A program made the position numbers and the translations under genes. This document shows positions 17,085 through 29,801 of a stretch of DNA of 64,000 nucleotides, in pieces. Each line of letters opens with the position of its first letter. Positions within the stretch are counted from its first letter, which is position 1. The stretch is from positions 120,075-184,074 of the forward strand of contig NZ_JBHTCX010000008.1 in NCBI RefSeq assembly GCF_042666875.1, in the 5' to 3' direction. The notes beneath the pieces are model-generated. The model was not told the origin of the DNA. It did not search any database and was given only the letters and a program-made list of their open reading frames with translations. This DNA comes from Brachybacterium sp042666875 (GTDB taxonomy: Bacteria; Actinomycetota; Actinomycetes; Actinomycetales; Dermabacteraceae).

Positions 17085-18507
17085 GGTGTCTCCTCCGCCT
17101 CGGCCGCGGTGAGCAGGTCGGTCAGGCTGTCGGCCGTGGTGCCGCGCACCAGGGTCCATGCCCCGAGCCGGGACCGGGTGGGCGCGGGGCCGACGGCGGG
17201 ATCGGCGAGAGGGCCGTCCGCCCCCGCACCGTCGGCCCCTATCTCGTCGGCCCGCGACCCGTCGGCCCGTATCCCGTCGGCCCCTGTTCCGTCGGCCCCC
17301 ACGCCGTCGTGCCCCGTCTCGTCGGCCTCCGCGCCGGGGCCGATCCGGCGGGCGGGCCGGCGCCGTCCGGAGTCCTCGTCGTCCTCGCGCAGGGCCCGCA
17401 GGGCGATGGCGGTGCGGTTCGCGGCGCGACCGGCGAAGCGGTCCAGCTCGAGGCCGGCGAACGGTTCGCCGTCGTCGGGCCCGAGGGCGATGGCCAGGGC
17501 GGTGTGCCCGGCGGCGTGGTCCTGGCCGATACCGGTGCAGTCGTCGTCGAAGTCGAGTTCGGCCAGTGCCATCAGTGAGGAGCGCTGCTCGAGCGCGTCG
17601 GCCTCGCTGCCCAGCGGTGAGGTGCCGGAGAGGCCGCGGCGGGTGCCGGTGCGGGTGATCTCGTCCCCGGAGGCTTCCAGCACGCGCACCTCCCAGCCGT
17701 TCTGGCCCAGGGACTCCAGCACGGTCGCGGCGTGGGAGACCAGGCGGTCCTCGACCTCCGGATCGGGCTCGCCGCGCCGGGTGGTGTCCAGCACGACCAC
17801 GGCACTGTGGCCTTCGGCGGGCTCGTCCTCGCGGGTCATCAGCTGGCCGGTGCGGGCGCTGGCCCGCCAGTGGATGCGGCGGATGTCGTCCCCGGTGGCG
17901 TAGGGCCGGGCGATGGGCCCGATCTCCCCCACGCCGGGGGCCATGGCGGCGCCGACGGTGCCCTCGCGGGTGATGCCGGTGGCGCGGGCGGCGGCGGGGG
18001 TGAGCTCGGCGACGACCGGCAGTCCGGTGATGCGCTGGCCGTCCTCGATGGTGCGGCGCAGATGGAACAGCCCGAACACGTCGCGCACGATGATGCTGAT
18101 CGGCCCCAGCTCGTGGGGGCCGCGGTGGCTGACGCGCAGCACGTGGGGCATGTGCCGGGCCAGCGTGAGGTCGCCCTGGCCGCCGAGGGCCGCGGGCAGG
18201 TGCTCGCGCACGGCGCCGCGGCCCAGCGGGAGCACGGTCAGCGGGGGCCGGCCGACGAGGTCCAGCTGCACGCGGGCCACGGAGCCGACGGGCACGGCGT
18301 CGTCGAGCACCTGGCGCCGCGCATCCAGCCCGATGCGGGAGATCAGGATCCCGGCGGCGCCGATCAGCAGAGCCAGCAGCAGGGCCGCGGCGAGATAGCG
18401 GGCGGGCATCACCCGGGTCAGGTCCGCCAGCACCCAGCAGGCCACGGCCAGCACGATCACGACGATGCCGCGAGCGGTGGGCCGCAGGACCGTCCCCGGG
18501 CGCGGAG

Positions 18508-18511
<4 letters not shown>
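17081..18511 (-). CDS. DUF58 domain membrane protein
   Basis: 476 residues from a GTG at 18511 overlapping the MoxR stop codon by four bases (GTGA). Two N-terminal membrane helices (GIVVIVLAVACWVLADL and AALLLALLIGAAGILI) precede a beta-rich region and the DUF58 signature YATGDDIRRIHWRASARTGQ, followed by a vWA-like segment (AVVVLDTTRRGEPDPEVEDR). The C-terminus has a repeated IGADGxGADGxRADG-type linker. DUF58 proteins pair with MoxR AAA+ ATPases, which are thought to remodel or activate them. Here the operon order MoxR - DUF58 - transglutaminase is the classical one. Confidence 0.9.
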
Positions 18512-19587
<1,076 letters not shown>

Positions 19588-19723
19588 GGCGGGCTCCTTC
19601 AGGTCGACACCGAAGAGGTCGTTCACGAAGTGTTTGCCCGAGGATGAACTCCATGCGGGGGACAACGGGGGGACCTCCCCATAGAGTATGACGGTCCCCC
19701 GTGTCTTTCGAGGAGTTCTCCCT

Positions 19724-21031
19724 GTGACCACCCGCCGTCGCCCGGCCACCGCCAGGATCGGAGCCGGGCTGCTGCTGGCTGCAGCGTGCTCGCTGGCTCC
19801 GGCAGCTGTGTTCATCGCGCCGGGCGTCGCCGAGACGGCACCGATGACCGGGGACGTGTGCAGCAGCGCACGGGTCTCGGCCTCTCCCTCCGAGATCGCG
19901 CCCGGCGAGACGGTGACGATGACCGGTGAGTGCTTCCCGGCGAACTCCCCGGGCACGATCAAGATCGCGGGCCCCTCCGGGACCGGCCCGCAGACCATCC
20001 CGGTCACCTCTGATCGCGACGGCACCCTCTCGTCCACGTACGGCCCCGAGGTGCCGGGCGACTACTCGTTCGTCGTCGAGGCGGGTGGAGACCAGGTCAC
20101 CGGCCAGTTCACCGTGACCGGGGCGGAGCCGGCACCGGAGCCCGAGCCGACGGAGGAGCCGGACCCGACGGAACCGCCAGAGGAGCCGACGGAGCCGACA
20201 GAGGAGCCGGAGCCGACGGAACCGCCCGACGATTCGACGGAGCCGCCGGAGGACCCGTCCGCCTCACCGACTTCGGACCCCGAGCCGGAGCCGGAGCCCA
20301 CCGAGGACCCCGAACCGACCAGCCCGGACCCGACCAGCCCGGATGATGCCGACGGCACCGCGCCCGACCAGGGCGACGGGTCGGAGGGGGCCGACGGGGA
20401 TGATGCGACGGACGGCGATGACGGAGCCGGATCCGGCGCCGACGGCGATGACGCTTCCGATGATCCGGCCGGCAACGACGGAACTGATGGGGCCGACGGG
20501 GCTGACGGGAACGACGGGGCCGACGACGGGCAGAACCCTGATGCGCCCAACGACGGCACCGGACCCGACGAGCCGGCCGAGGATGGCGACACCTCGACGA
20601 CCACTCCCCCGGCCGACCCCGCCCCCGGGAATGACGAGGGCAGGGAGGACGGCGAGGATCCCGCACCGAACGGGAGCGACGACCGGCCCGCCCGGCCCGA
20701 GGAGCGCCCCGCCTCGCCCGAGCCTGCCACGGACGATTTCCAGCCCGATCAGGCTCGGAACTCCTCGGCCCGGCAGGCCGCTGCCCAGGCCCTGCTGATC
20801 GGCGAACTGCTCAGCGGTGGCGGCTCGACCGGTCCTGATGCGGACGACGACGGCGCGGCCGACGGCGACGCGTCCACCGGGGACAGCTCCGATGGCGGCA
20901 CCTCGGACGGCCGCAGCGACGAACTCGCCGAGACCGGCACCGAGCCGGGCCGAGCAGCGGCACTGACGACCCTCGCGCTCGGTGGCGGAGCTGCCGCGCT
21001 GTGGGTCAGCCGGCGCCAGCGCGAGGAGTAG
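19724..21031 (+). CDS. Sortase-anchored (LAETG) wall protein with Ig-like domain and acidic repeat stalk
   Basis: 435 residues from a GTG at 19724 with GAGGAG eight bases upstream; an ATG 36 bases earlier (19688) lacks a ribosome site. A signal peptide (about 1-38) leads to one Ig-like domain (about 45-130, SASPSEIAPGETVTMTGECF). A long low-complexity stalk follows: PEPTEEPDPTEPPEE blocks, then DGADGDDATDGDDG blocks. The sorting signal LAETG is at about 401-405, followed by a hydrophobic helix and RRQREE. LAXTG is the motif of class E sortases in high-GC Gram-positives. It diverges from moxR. The ligand is unknown. Confidence 0.88.
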   Translation: MTTRRRPATARIGAGLLLAAACSLAPAAVFIAPGVAETAPMTGDVCSSARVSASPSEIAPGETVTMTGECFPANSPGTIKIAGPSGTGPQTIPVTSDRDGTLSSTYGPEVPGDYSFVVEAGGDQVTGQFTVTGAEPAPEPEPTEEPDPTEPPEEPTEPTEEPEPTEPPDDSTEPPEDPSASPTSDPEPEPEPTEDPEPTSPDPTSPDDADGTAPDQGDGSEGADGDDATDGDDGAGSGADGDDASDDPAGNDGTDGADGADGNDGADDGQNPDAPNDGTGPDEPAEDGDTSTTTPPADPAPGNDEGREDGEDPAPNGSDDRPARPEERPASPEPATDDFQPDQARNSSARQAAAQALLIGELLSGGGSTGPDADDDGAADGDASTGDSSDGGTSDGRSDELAETGTEPGRAAALTTLALGGGAAALWVSRRQREE

Positions 21032-21214
21032 GGGCACCTCGGGCGGGACGCCGACCGTCGAGTCGGTTCACCCCGGTCAGCAATCCGGCCCGCCCCGGTC
21101 AGGAACGGAGAAGCGCCTCTGCGACGCCGGTTCTATCCTGGAAGCACGTATCCGGTGCTCCTCATCCACCCCACCTCCCGTGACGGCACCGGCGCCGAGG
21201 TAAGGAGAACTCTC

Positions 21215-21781
21215 ATGGCTGCACGCACCGCGTCACAATCTGACTCCAAGGCGCCGGCCATCCAGGGCCACGCGCGTGTGCGCGCCATCGGCGAGCGCCT
21301 GATCCTCCCGCTGCCGGACGAGGCCAGCGCGCAGCTCCCCTCCCGCGGTCAGGTCGCGGTCACCGGTGAGCTGAACGGCGTCGCGCTGGAGACCGTGGTC
21401 GAGCCGGACGGACGCAAAGGCCACTGGCTCTCCATCGACACGGACCTGCGACAGTCCGCCGGCCTGCACGACGGCGATACCGTGGCCTTCACCCTGACAC
21501 CGTCGGCCACCTGGCCCGAACCAGAGATCCCCGAGGACCTCGGCACGGCACTGTCCGAGGCGGAGGACCTCGAGCAGACCTGGGCGAGTATCACGCCCAT
21601 GGCGCGCTGGGAGTGGGTGCGCTGGGTGCGGGCCACCAAGAACCCCGACACGCGTGCCCGGCGGGTGGACGTCTCCATCGACAAGCTCCGCTCCGGCAAG
21701 CGCCGCCCGTGCTGCTTCGACCTGGCCTCCTGCACCGACCCGGAACTCTCCAAGAGCGGCAAGCTGCTCGAGATCGAGTGA
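21215..21781 (+). CDS. YdeI/OmdA-like protein (DUF1905 + YdeI/OmpD-associated domain)
   Basis: 188 residues starting at an ATG at 21215 with AAGGAG upstream. The first half matches a DUF1905-type beta-barrel (GQVAVTGELNGVALETVVEP, HWLSIDTDLRQSAGLHDGDT). The second half has the OmdA helical signature LGTALSEAEDLEQTWASITP and ARWEWVRWVRATKNPDTRAR, ending in VDVSIDKLRSGKRRPCCFD. Proteins of this type have been called bacteriocin-protection proteins, but their biochemical role is not settled. It is a single gene. Degenerate 18-bp repeats begin three bases after the stop codon. Confidence 0.85.
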   Translation: MAARTASQSDSKAPAIQGHARVRAIGERLILPLPDEASAQLPSRGQVAVTGELNGVALETVVEPDGRKGHWLSIDTDLRQSAGLHDGDTVAFTLTPSATWPEPEIPEDLGTALSEAEDLEQTWASITPMARWEWVRWVRATKNPDTRARRVDVSIDKLRSGKRRPCCFDLASCTDPELSKSGKLLEIE

Positions 21782-21784
21782 CGT

Positions 21785-21876
21785 GGGGCCAGCCAGCGGC
21801 AGGGGGCCAGCCGAGTGACGACAGGCCGACCCAGCTACATGGAGCCAACCGGCGACATGGGGCCAGCCGAGTAACG
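21785..21876. repeat. Degenerate 18-bp repeats after the YdeI-like gene
   Basis: The word GGGGCCAGCC appears at 21785, 21803 and 21859, and as GGAGCCAACC at 21841. The copies form two pairs with an 18-base period; the longest match is GGGGCCAGCCGAGTRACG at 21803-21820 and 21859-21876. Confidence 0.65.
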
Positions 21877-21908
21877 CGAAGCCTGCCATGATCCGGCGGC
21901 GGACCCGG

Positions 21909-21973
21909 ATTGGAGCCAGCATGTGCACACGTAGGCGCTATATAGAGCTATCGGTGCACATGCTGGCGCCAAT
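21909..21973. repeat. 65-bp near-perfect inverted repeat between converging genes
   Basis: The 20-base arm ATTGGAGCCAGCATGTGCAC (21909-21928) matches the reverse complement of 21954-21973 at 19 of 20 positions. The 25-base centre itself contains the palindrome CTATATAG (21938-21945), so the whole is almost concentric. It lies 15 bases beyond the stop of the minus-strand YihY-like gene and may be a bidirectional terminator, but it is unusually AT-rich in the centre for this genome. Confidence 0.85.
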
Positions 21974-21988
21974 GTGGAGAGAGGACAA

Positions 21989-23221
21989 CTAGGAACGGCC
22001 CCGCTTCCGCCGGCCCGACGAGCCCTCCTGACCGCGCCCGCCGGACGAGCCTTCCTGGCCGCGCCGGCCCGACGAGCCCTCCCGGCCACCGGACGGGTTC
22101 TCCTGGCTGCGACCGGCGCTCTTGCGCAGGTTGCGCCCCCGCTCGACGTCCTCCGCGTACTTCCGCGCCCGCTTGTCGCTGGCCTTGGTGTCCCGTGGCG
22201 GCAGCTGCAGCTCCTCCTCGGCGGGGATGCCGGCCTGGAGCTCACGGCCCCGCTCGATCTCGCTGTCGACCTCGGCGCCGAACAGCAGGATCGCGTTAAT
22301 GATGTAGATCCACAGCAGCAGCACGATCACGCCGGCCAGCGCCCCGTAGGTGGCGTTGTAGTTGCCGAAGTTCGAGACGTAGAGGAAGAAGCCGACGCTG
22401 GCCAGGACCGCCACGATGATGGCCAGCAGTGCGCCCATGCTGACCCACCGGAACTTCGGCTGCTGCACGTTCGGGGTGGCGTAGTACAGCAGCGCGATCG
22501 TGAACACGACGACGGCCGCCAGTACCACCCACTTCGCGATCGACCACACGGTGATCGCCACGCTGCCCAGCCCGATGGCGCTGCCCACGGCCTCGGCCAC
22601 CGGCCCGGAGAGCACGACGATCAGCAGCCCCACCGCCCCGAGCAGGAGGAACAGCGCGGTCAGCAGGTACATCTGCAGGTTCAGCTTGATCGCCCCGCGC
22701 CCCTCGGGCACGTCGTGGATGGTGTTCATCGCGCGGGCGAAGGCCTTGGTGTAGCTCGAGGCGGACCACAGCGCGGTCAGCAGACCGATGATCAGGCCGA
22801 TCCCGGCGGCCGGCGCGGTGAGGATCGACTCCAGCGCGGGCCGCACCGTCTGCCACATGTCCGGCGGGACGATGCCCTGGGCCTGGTCGAGCACGGCGGT
22901 GACGGTGGATTCGCTCTGGCCCACCAGGCTCAGGAGGGAGACCAGGGCGATCAGGGCCGGGAAGATCGACAGCACGGTGCGGTAGGTCAGGCCGGCGGCG
23001 AGATCGCTGCAGCCGTCGGCGGAGTACTCGCGCATCGTGGTGCGCAGGACGTACCGCCAGGAGGGGGCCGTGACGTCGGCCGGGGTGTCCGGCTTCCGCG
23101 AGTCCTCAGGGTGCGGGGCATCAGCGGGGTGACTGCCCACGGACGTCTCGGTGCCCGCCGTGGGGCTCGTGCTCCTCGATGGCTCAGTGCTCGTTGGGGG
23201 ATTTGTGCTCTTCGATGACAT
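21989..23221 (-). CDS. YihY/BrkB-family inner-membrane protein
   Basis: 410 residues from an ATG at 23221 with AAAGGA upstream. The N-terminal about 70 residues are a Ser/Thr/Pro-rich cytoplasmic tail. The core has six membrane segments and the family signatures DGCSDLAAGLTYRTVLSIFP, SASSYTKAFARAMNTIHDV and NFGNYNATYGALAGVIVLLL, followed by GAEVDSEIERGRE. The C-terminus repeats RGQEGSSGRRG-like blocks. The family was once annotated as ribonuclease BN in error; its actual function is unknown, possibly transport. Confidence 0.92.
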   Translation of the reverse strand: MSSKSTNPPTSTEPSRSTSPTAGTETSVGSHPADAPHPEDSRKPDTPADVTAPSWRYVLRTTMREYSADGCSDLAAGLTYRTVLSIFPALIALVSLLSLVGQSESTVTAVLDQAQGIVPPDMWQTVRPALESILTAPAAGIGLIIGLLTALWSASSYTKAFARAMNTIHDVPEGRGAIKLNLQMYLLTALFLLLGAVGLLIVVLSGPVAEAVGSAIGLGSVAITVWSIAKWVVLAAVVVFTIALLYYATPNVQQPKFRWVSMGALLAIIVAVLASVGFFLYVSNFGNYNATYGALAGVIVLLLWIYIINAILLFGAEVDSEIERGRELQAGIPAEEELQLPPRDTKASDKRARKYAEDVERGRNLRKSAGRSQENPSGGREGSSGRRGQEGSSGGRGQEGSSGRRKRGRS

Positions 23222-23629
23222 CGCCGAGTCCTTTCGCCGCATGACACCTCTCGCGTTCGTGCGGCGATCGAACCATGCCGGCGCCGGGCAGAGAACACCC
23301 CGGCGTCCACTCGGCGCGGTCCGGAGGGTTCCGGCGCACGTCAGCGGCCATCACGTCTGGCCGCCCGGTTCGCGACCATGCGGTCGAGGGCACCGTCCAT
23401 CCGGTCCGTCACCGAACGTGCAGGTCACTAGCTGGCTCGGCGGTGGGGGCCGACGCGACTTCTTGACGGGTGGCGACGCCTGCCGAAGGCTTTGGCCCAT
23501 CACACAGCGTCCGCTGTGGCTGATGGCTCGTCCCACCGCTGGGGCCCGCGCGAACCGCCTGGTCATGCGGGCCGGCCGCAGAGACTCATACAGGGATATC
23601 CGCAGCTGAGGATCCGAAGGGAGTATCCG
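23222..23629. other. Divergent regulatory region between the YihY-like gene and the holin/DUF3618 operon
   Basis: 408 bases without a supported gene. It contains a 7-bp inverted repeat CGCCGGG/CCCGGCG (23282-23305) and a stem-loop at about 23498-23525 (CATCA-c-ACAGC ... GCTGT-ggc-TGATG) on the side of the plus-strand operon. A TTGACG at 23463-23468 is a possible -35 element, without a good -10. Confidence 0.45.
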
Positions 23630-24025
23630 GTGACAGTCCCCGATCCATCGAGAGAACCATCCGTCGCCGATCTGGTCGATCGGCTCTCCGAGCAGACCTC
23701 GCGCCTGGTCCGCGATGAGCTCAAGCTCGCTCAGGCCGAGTACACCGAGAAGGCCAAGCAGGGCGGGACCGCCGCAGGTCTGGTGGGTGCCGGCGCCGTG
23801 CTCGCCTGGTTCGGGTTCGGCATGCTCCTGGCCACGCTGGTGCTGGTCCTGGCGCTGTTCCTGCCCGCCTGGGCCGCAGCGCTGATCGTGACCGTCGTGG
23901 TCTTCATCGCGGCCGGCATCGCCGCCCTGATGGGCAAGAAGAAGGCCGAGGACCTGTCCCCCACGCCCGAGCGGACCGTCTCCACGGTTCGTCAGGATGC
24001 CGACGAGATCAAGCAGAGGATCTGA
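23630..24025 (+). CDS. Phage-holin 3_6-family membrane protein (DUF1469)
   Basis: 131 residues from a GTG at 23630, chosen because GAAGGGAG lies just upstream. The N-terminal helix carries SVADLVDRLSEQTSRLVRDE and LKLAQAEYTEKAKQGGTAAG, the typical family pattern. Two long membrane helices follow (VGAGAVLAWFGFGMLLATLV and LFLPAWAAALIVTVVVFIAA), then a charged tail. Despite the name these are chromosomal membrane proteins, usually beside DUF3618 genes, and probably modulate envelope properties rather than lysis. The next gene starts one base after its stop codon. Confidence 0.9.
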   Translation: MTVPDPSREPSVADLVDRLSEQTSRLVRDELKLAQAEYTEKAKQGGTAAGLVGAGAVLAWFGFGMLLATLVLVLALFLPAWAAALIVTVVVFIAAGIAALMGKKKAEDLSPTPERTVSTVRQDADEIKQRI

Positions 24026-24026
24026 C

Positions 24027-24827
24027 ATGACCACAGCCCTGCCCCCCGAGGACCGACACGACCAGCCCGACCAGCGCAGTACCGCCGGTCCGGGCAATCA
24101 AGCCGAGCACACCCCCAACACGCGCCCCGCCTCGCAGACCGACCCCAACCCCGGGCCCGCCACCGACCCGGGCTCCGAGACCGGCCGCCGGGCCGCCGGC
24201 GACGGTTCACGGGCCGAGGCCGAGTCCGACGCCGTCAAGGCCGAGGACGACTCCCCCGAGGCGCTCGAGGCGGACATCGCCCGCACCCGCGAGGAGATGG
24301 GCGAGACCGTCGAGGCGCTGTCCAAGAAGCTCGACCCGAAGGCCCAGACCGAGCACCTCAAGAACGAGGCGGGCCACAAGGCCGAGGAGCTCCAGACTCG
24401 CGCCCGAGAGCAGGTCGAGCTTGCCCGGACCAAGGCCCAGACCTCCGTGGCCCAGGCGCGGGAGGCGCTCACCGACGCCGAGGGTCGTCCCAACCGCAAC
24501 GGGTGGACGGCTCTGGGCGCAGCCGGTGCGGTGGCCCTGGCAACTGTCGCCGCGATCATCGTGCGCGCCACGGGCGGGAAGCGCTCGAAACCCGCGCCCA
24601 CTGCCCGTCGGGTGGGCGCGACCGGGATGGGCCGCGCCGCCCGGGCAGGGCGCGTGGCAGGCGCAGCGCGCGCCGAGGCCAAAGCCCGCGCCGCGTCCCC
24701 GGAGCGGCTGAAGCGCAAGGCCCGCACCGCCGCTCCGGCGCCCCTGCAGAACAAGGCGCGCGCCGCCGTCCCGGCACGCCTTACGCGCAAGGCCGGCGCC
24801 AGCCGCGGACTTCGCGCAGCGCGCTGA
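24027..24827 (+). CDS. DUF3618 membrane protein
   Basis: 266 residues from an ATG at 24027, one base after the upstream stop, with AGAGGA as ribosome site. A 70-residue polar N-terminus precedes the DUF3618 signature SPEALEADIARTREEMGETV followed by EALSKKLDPKAQTEHLKNE, a coiled coil, and one membrane helix (TALGAAGAVALATVAAIIV). The C-terminal 80 residues are Ala/Arg/Lys-rich and strongly basic. It is in the middle of a three-gene operon. The family has no assigned activity. Confidence 0.88.
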   Translation: MTTALPPEDRHDQPDQRSTAGPGNQAEHTPNTRPASQTDPNPGPATDPGSETGRRAAGDGSRAEAESDAVKAEDDSPEALEADIARTREEMGETVEALSKKLDPKAQTEHLKNEAGHKAEELQTRAREQVELARTKAQTSVAQAREALTDAEGRPNRNGWTALGAAGAVALATVAAIIVRATGGKRSKPAPTARRVGATGMGRAARAGRVAGAARAEAKARAASPERLKRKARTAAPAPLQNKARAAVPARLTRKAGASRGLRAAR

Positions 24828-24935
24828 GCCGAGGTCGCGCCGGAATCGACTCGAGCCGGGAAGCCCGGGCCCGTCGATCCCGGCCGCCGACATCGCCCGC
24901 ACGTCCAGCACCGCCAGTCCGGAAGGAGCACGTTC

Positions 24936-25232
24936 ATGCCTCACAAGAAGTCGACGCATACGTCCGCGAAGATCCTCTACCGCCCCATCGGGCTGCTCAG
25001 CGGTGTCGTCAGCGGCGCCCTCGCGGGCGTGCTGTTCAAGCAGGTCTGGAAGCTCGTCACCCCGAAGGAGGCCGGTCAGGCGCCCAAGGCGCTGGAGTCC
25101 GACTTCCCGCTGCGGGAGGTGCTTCTGGCCTCGGCCCTGCAGGGCGCCATCTACGCGGCGATCAAGGCGGCCGTGGACCGCGGCGGGGCGCGCACGTTCG
25201 AGCGCCTCGTCGGCGAATGGCCCGGCGACTGA
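24936..25232 (+). CDS. DUF4235 membrane protein
   Basis: 98 residues, ATG at 24936 with GGAAGGAG upstream. The sequence KILYRPIGLLSGVVSGALAG and VLFKQVWKLVTPKEAGQAPK followed by LREVLLASALQGAIYAAIKA is the DUF4235 pattern with two short membrane helices. It follows the holin-like and DUF3618 genes after a 108-base gap, a neighbourhood seen in many actinobacteria. The stop codon lies inside a perfect 32-bp palindrome. Confidence 0.88.
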   Translation: MPHKKSTHTSAKILYRPIGLLSGVVSGALAGVLFKQVWKLVTPKEAGQAPKALESDFPLREVLLASALQGAIYAAIKAAVDRGGARTFERLVGEWPGD

Positions 25233-25250
25233 GCGCTCAGTCGCCGGGCC
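25219..25250 (+). terminator. Perfect 32-bp palindromic terminator overlapping the DUF4235 stop codon
   Basis: Bases 25219-25234 (GGCCCGGCGACTGAGC) are the exact reverse complement of 25235-25250. The TGA stop codon (25230-25232) lies inside the stem, so the ribosome must clear the hairpin as translation ends. This marks the end of the holin/DUF3618/DUF4235 operon. Confidence 0.85.
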
Positions 25251-25379
25251 GTCCCCTGCTCAGGCCGACGGGTCGGCCGCGGTCAACCCCGTAGACCGGT
25301 GCCCGACGGGGCGGCGGGCCAGGTCGCCGTGGTCATGAGCCCCGCCGGGGCCGTGCCCCGGACCGCCCGGCCCGGAACC

Positions 25380-27854
<2,475 letters not shown>

Positions 27855-28045
27855 GGGGCGGGGACCTTTCGCGGGGATGCGCGTCGCCGGGGGCGACGCC
27901 GGGGATCGGGCCGCTCGACGGTATGAGCCCCACGTCACCGGGCCGTAGCCACCCGATGACGCTCAGGGTTCAGCCGGGTTAACTTGTTGATTCCCGTGCA
28001 CTCTTCGCGGCACGCCACGCGCTTCCCCGCCCCGGTCCCGTCCGG

Positions 28046-29224
28046 TCAGTTCTCGCAGCCGACTCCGTCGCCGTCCCTGTCGAGCTTGCGTGAGTAGCCG
28101 GGGTCGCCGACGCGCACCGGCGCCGCCCCGGCCGCTCGTGCCGCATCACAGTTCTTGTAGTGGACGCTGCCGCCGGCCGGTTCTTCGGGCTCGGGTGCGG
28201 GAGCCGGTTCGGGGGCAGGCTCGGGTTCCGGGGCGGGCTCGGGTTCCGGGGCAGGCTCGGGTTCCGGGGCAGGCTCGGGTTCCGGGGCGGGCTCGGGTTC
28301 CGGGGCGGCCTCTTCGCGCGCACCATCGCCCTCCCAGCGGTCCGGCGTGACCTCGTCGTCAGCGAATGCGGCGAAGCCCTCACAATCACCAAGGACCTGT
28401 TCGATGGCGTCCTTCTCGGCCGGCTTGACCCACAGGCCGTACTTGTCCTTCACCGCTAGCTGCCGAGAGACGTATTCGCACCGGTACGACTTGTTCGGCG
28501 GAAGCCACGTCGCGGCGTCCCCATCACCCTTCTGCTGGTTCAGGGAGTCTTCCACTGCAAGCAGATTGAGTGGGTCGTTGCCGAACTCCACCCGCTTCTC
28601 CTCATCCCACTGCGCGGCGCCGGTCTGCCAGGCGTCGGAAAGAGCCACGACGTGATCGATATCGAGAGAGTTGTCGTCCTCCTGGTGGAAGGAGACGTCC
28701 GCACCGCTGTAGGGCGAGGGCGCGAGAACGCCGGAGAGGACGACGCACCCCTCGGTGCCGTACTCGAGCACGATGTCGCTGAGGTCGCGGCGCAGGATGT
28801 CGTTGCGGGTGTCGCACCCGTTGCGGTCGATGTCATCGCGCCACCCGAAGGAATCGCGGTCATAGCCCGTCTTCGGCGCGCGGCCCTTGACCTCGAGCCC
28901 GGCGAGAACGCCGAGGGCGCTCGAGCGGTCAGGCGTCGGCTCGGGCGCGGCGGTCGGCGTAGGGGTCGGTGTCGGCGTGCTGGTCGGCGGCGGGGTGGCG
29001 GTCTCCGTCGCCGCTTCCGGCGCGACCGTCTCAGCGTCGGCCTCGCGGGCAGCGACCGTGGGCTGATCGGACGGCGTCTCGTCCACGGGAGGAGCGAAGA
29101 CCGCTCCCAGGACGCCGGTGATCATCACCAGGAGAAACGCGAGCCCACCGCATCCGCAACATGACAGTGCGGAGATGACGCCGATCTTCTTCTTACCTTT
29201 GAGCGCGCCGAGCTGAGGAGCCAT
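28046..29224 (-). CDS. Membrane-anchored HNH/DUF1524-type nuclease with Excalibur domain
   Basis: 392 residues from an ATG at 29224 preceded by AAGGG. A short basic tail and one membrane helix (about 17-45) are followed by a Thr/Pro linker. The GmrSD C-terminal-like/DUF1524 nuclease domain shows DIDHVVALSDAWQTGA (about residues 186-201) and FGNDPLNLLAVEDSLNQQKG. A stalk of about ten PEPEPA units leads to a C-terminal Excalibur calcium-binding domain (KNCDAARAAGAAPVR ... KLDRDGDGVGCEN). The topology places the nuclease outside the cell. Likely role: degradation of extracellular DNA or RNA. No operon partner. Confidence 0.88.
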   Translation of the reverse strand: MAPQLGALKGKKKIGVISALSCCGCGGLAFLLVMITGVLGAVFAPPVDETPSDQPTVAAREADAETVAPEAATETATPPPTSTPTPTPTPTAAPEPTPDRSSALGVLAGLEVKGRAPKTGYDRDSFGWRDDIDRNGCDTRNDILRRDLSDIVLEYGTEGCVVLSGVLAPSPYSGADVSFHQEDDNSLDIDHVVALSDAWQTGAAQWDEEKRVEFGNDPLNLLAVEDSLNQQKGDGDAATWLPPNKSYRCEYVSRQLAVKDKYGLWVKPAEKDAIEQVLGDCEGFAAFADDEVTPDRWEGDGAREEAAPEPEPAPEPEPAPEPEPAPEPEPAPEPEPAPEPAPAPEPEEPAGGSVHYKNCDAARAAGAAPVRVGDPGYSRKLDRDGDGVGCEN

Positions 29225-29801
29225 CGTGACCCTTACTTAGAACCTGAGGAGGAGAAGACACCGCTCGGCCTGTTCGGCCGCCCGCCGTTCACTATGGACT
29301 CGGGTGGTGTTCCATGGATGATTGAACACCACGCCACGCCTCTGGATACCTCGAAATCCGCCTCCGGAATGTCTCGAGACGGTCACAGGAATCGTCTCTT
29401 TCGACCCCGCGGCAAGGCCCCTACGGGCCCTGGCAGAACCAGCCGAGGCACCGACACTTCACGGCCTGATACGCCGCAGAGCCGCCTCTCGCTCCGCCTA
29501 CCGGCAAAATGCCTCCTCGAGTAGCTCGCGAGAGCAGAAGCCTTCGGCCGGGCGGACCTCGGTGCACGGTGGACGATGGCGAAACGCGACACGGAGCGGA
29601 CGAGGCCCACGGCCTCGCCTGCTCCATGTCGTGCTCTACAGGCTGCGGCAGCACTACCGCGAGCTGCGCTGCCGCGACTCGCACGGCTCCGCGGCGTCAG
29701 CCGCAGGTGGCTCACACCTGGTCGATGTGGTCGTTCCACGCGCTGACCGGCTGGCTGCCTGCGACCGCGTCAGCAGGTGACGGACGACGGCTGCGCGGGC
29801 C
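29225..29801. other. Long intergenic stretch with hairpins, no supported gene
   Basis: 577 bases. Open frames on both strands are low-complexity and contradict each other. I see a 9-bp inverted repeat GTGGTGTTC/GAACACCAC (29304-29312 and 29324-29332) about 80 bases upstream of the nuclease start, a possible operator. There is also an 8-bp stem GCGGCAGC/GCTGCCGC (29645-29675) that could terminate the HTTM gene. Confidence 0.45.

Noticed and set aside
15075..17903. A 942-codon plus-strand frame over the TgpA-like and DUF58 genes
   Set aside because: It crosses two well-supported minus-strand genes and consists of His/Gln/Arg/Gly-rich shadow sequence.
21909..21973. Integron attC site or tRNA-like structure for the 65-bp palindrome
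   Set aside because: No gene cassette, no integrase, no core-site motif and no tRNA landmarks; symmetry is too complete for attC.
29712..29801. A short in-frame extension after the HTTM stop codon (ending SAWNDHIDQV)
   Set aside because: It has protein-like look but no start codon, no family match I know, and the HTTM protein already ends in a typical polar tail; treated as chance.
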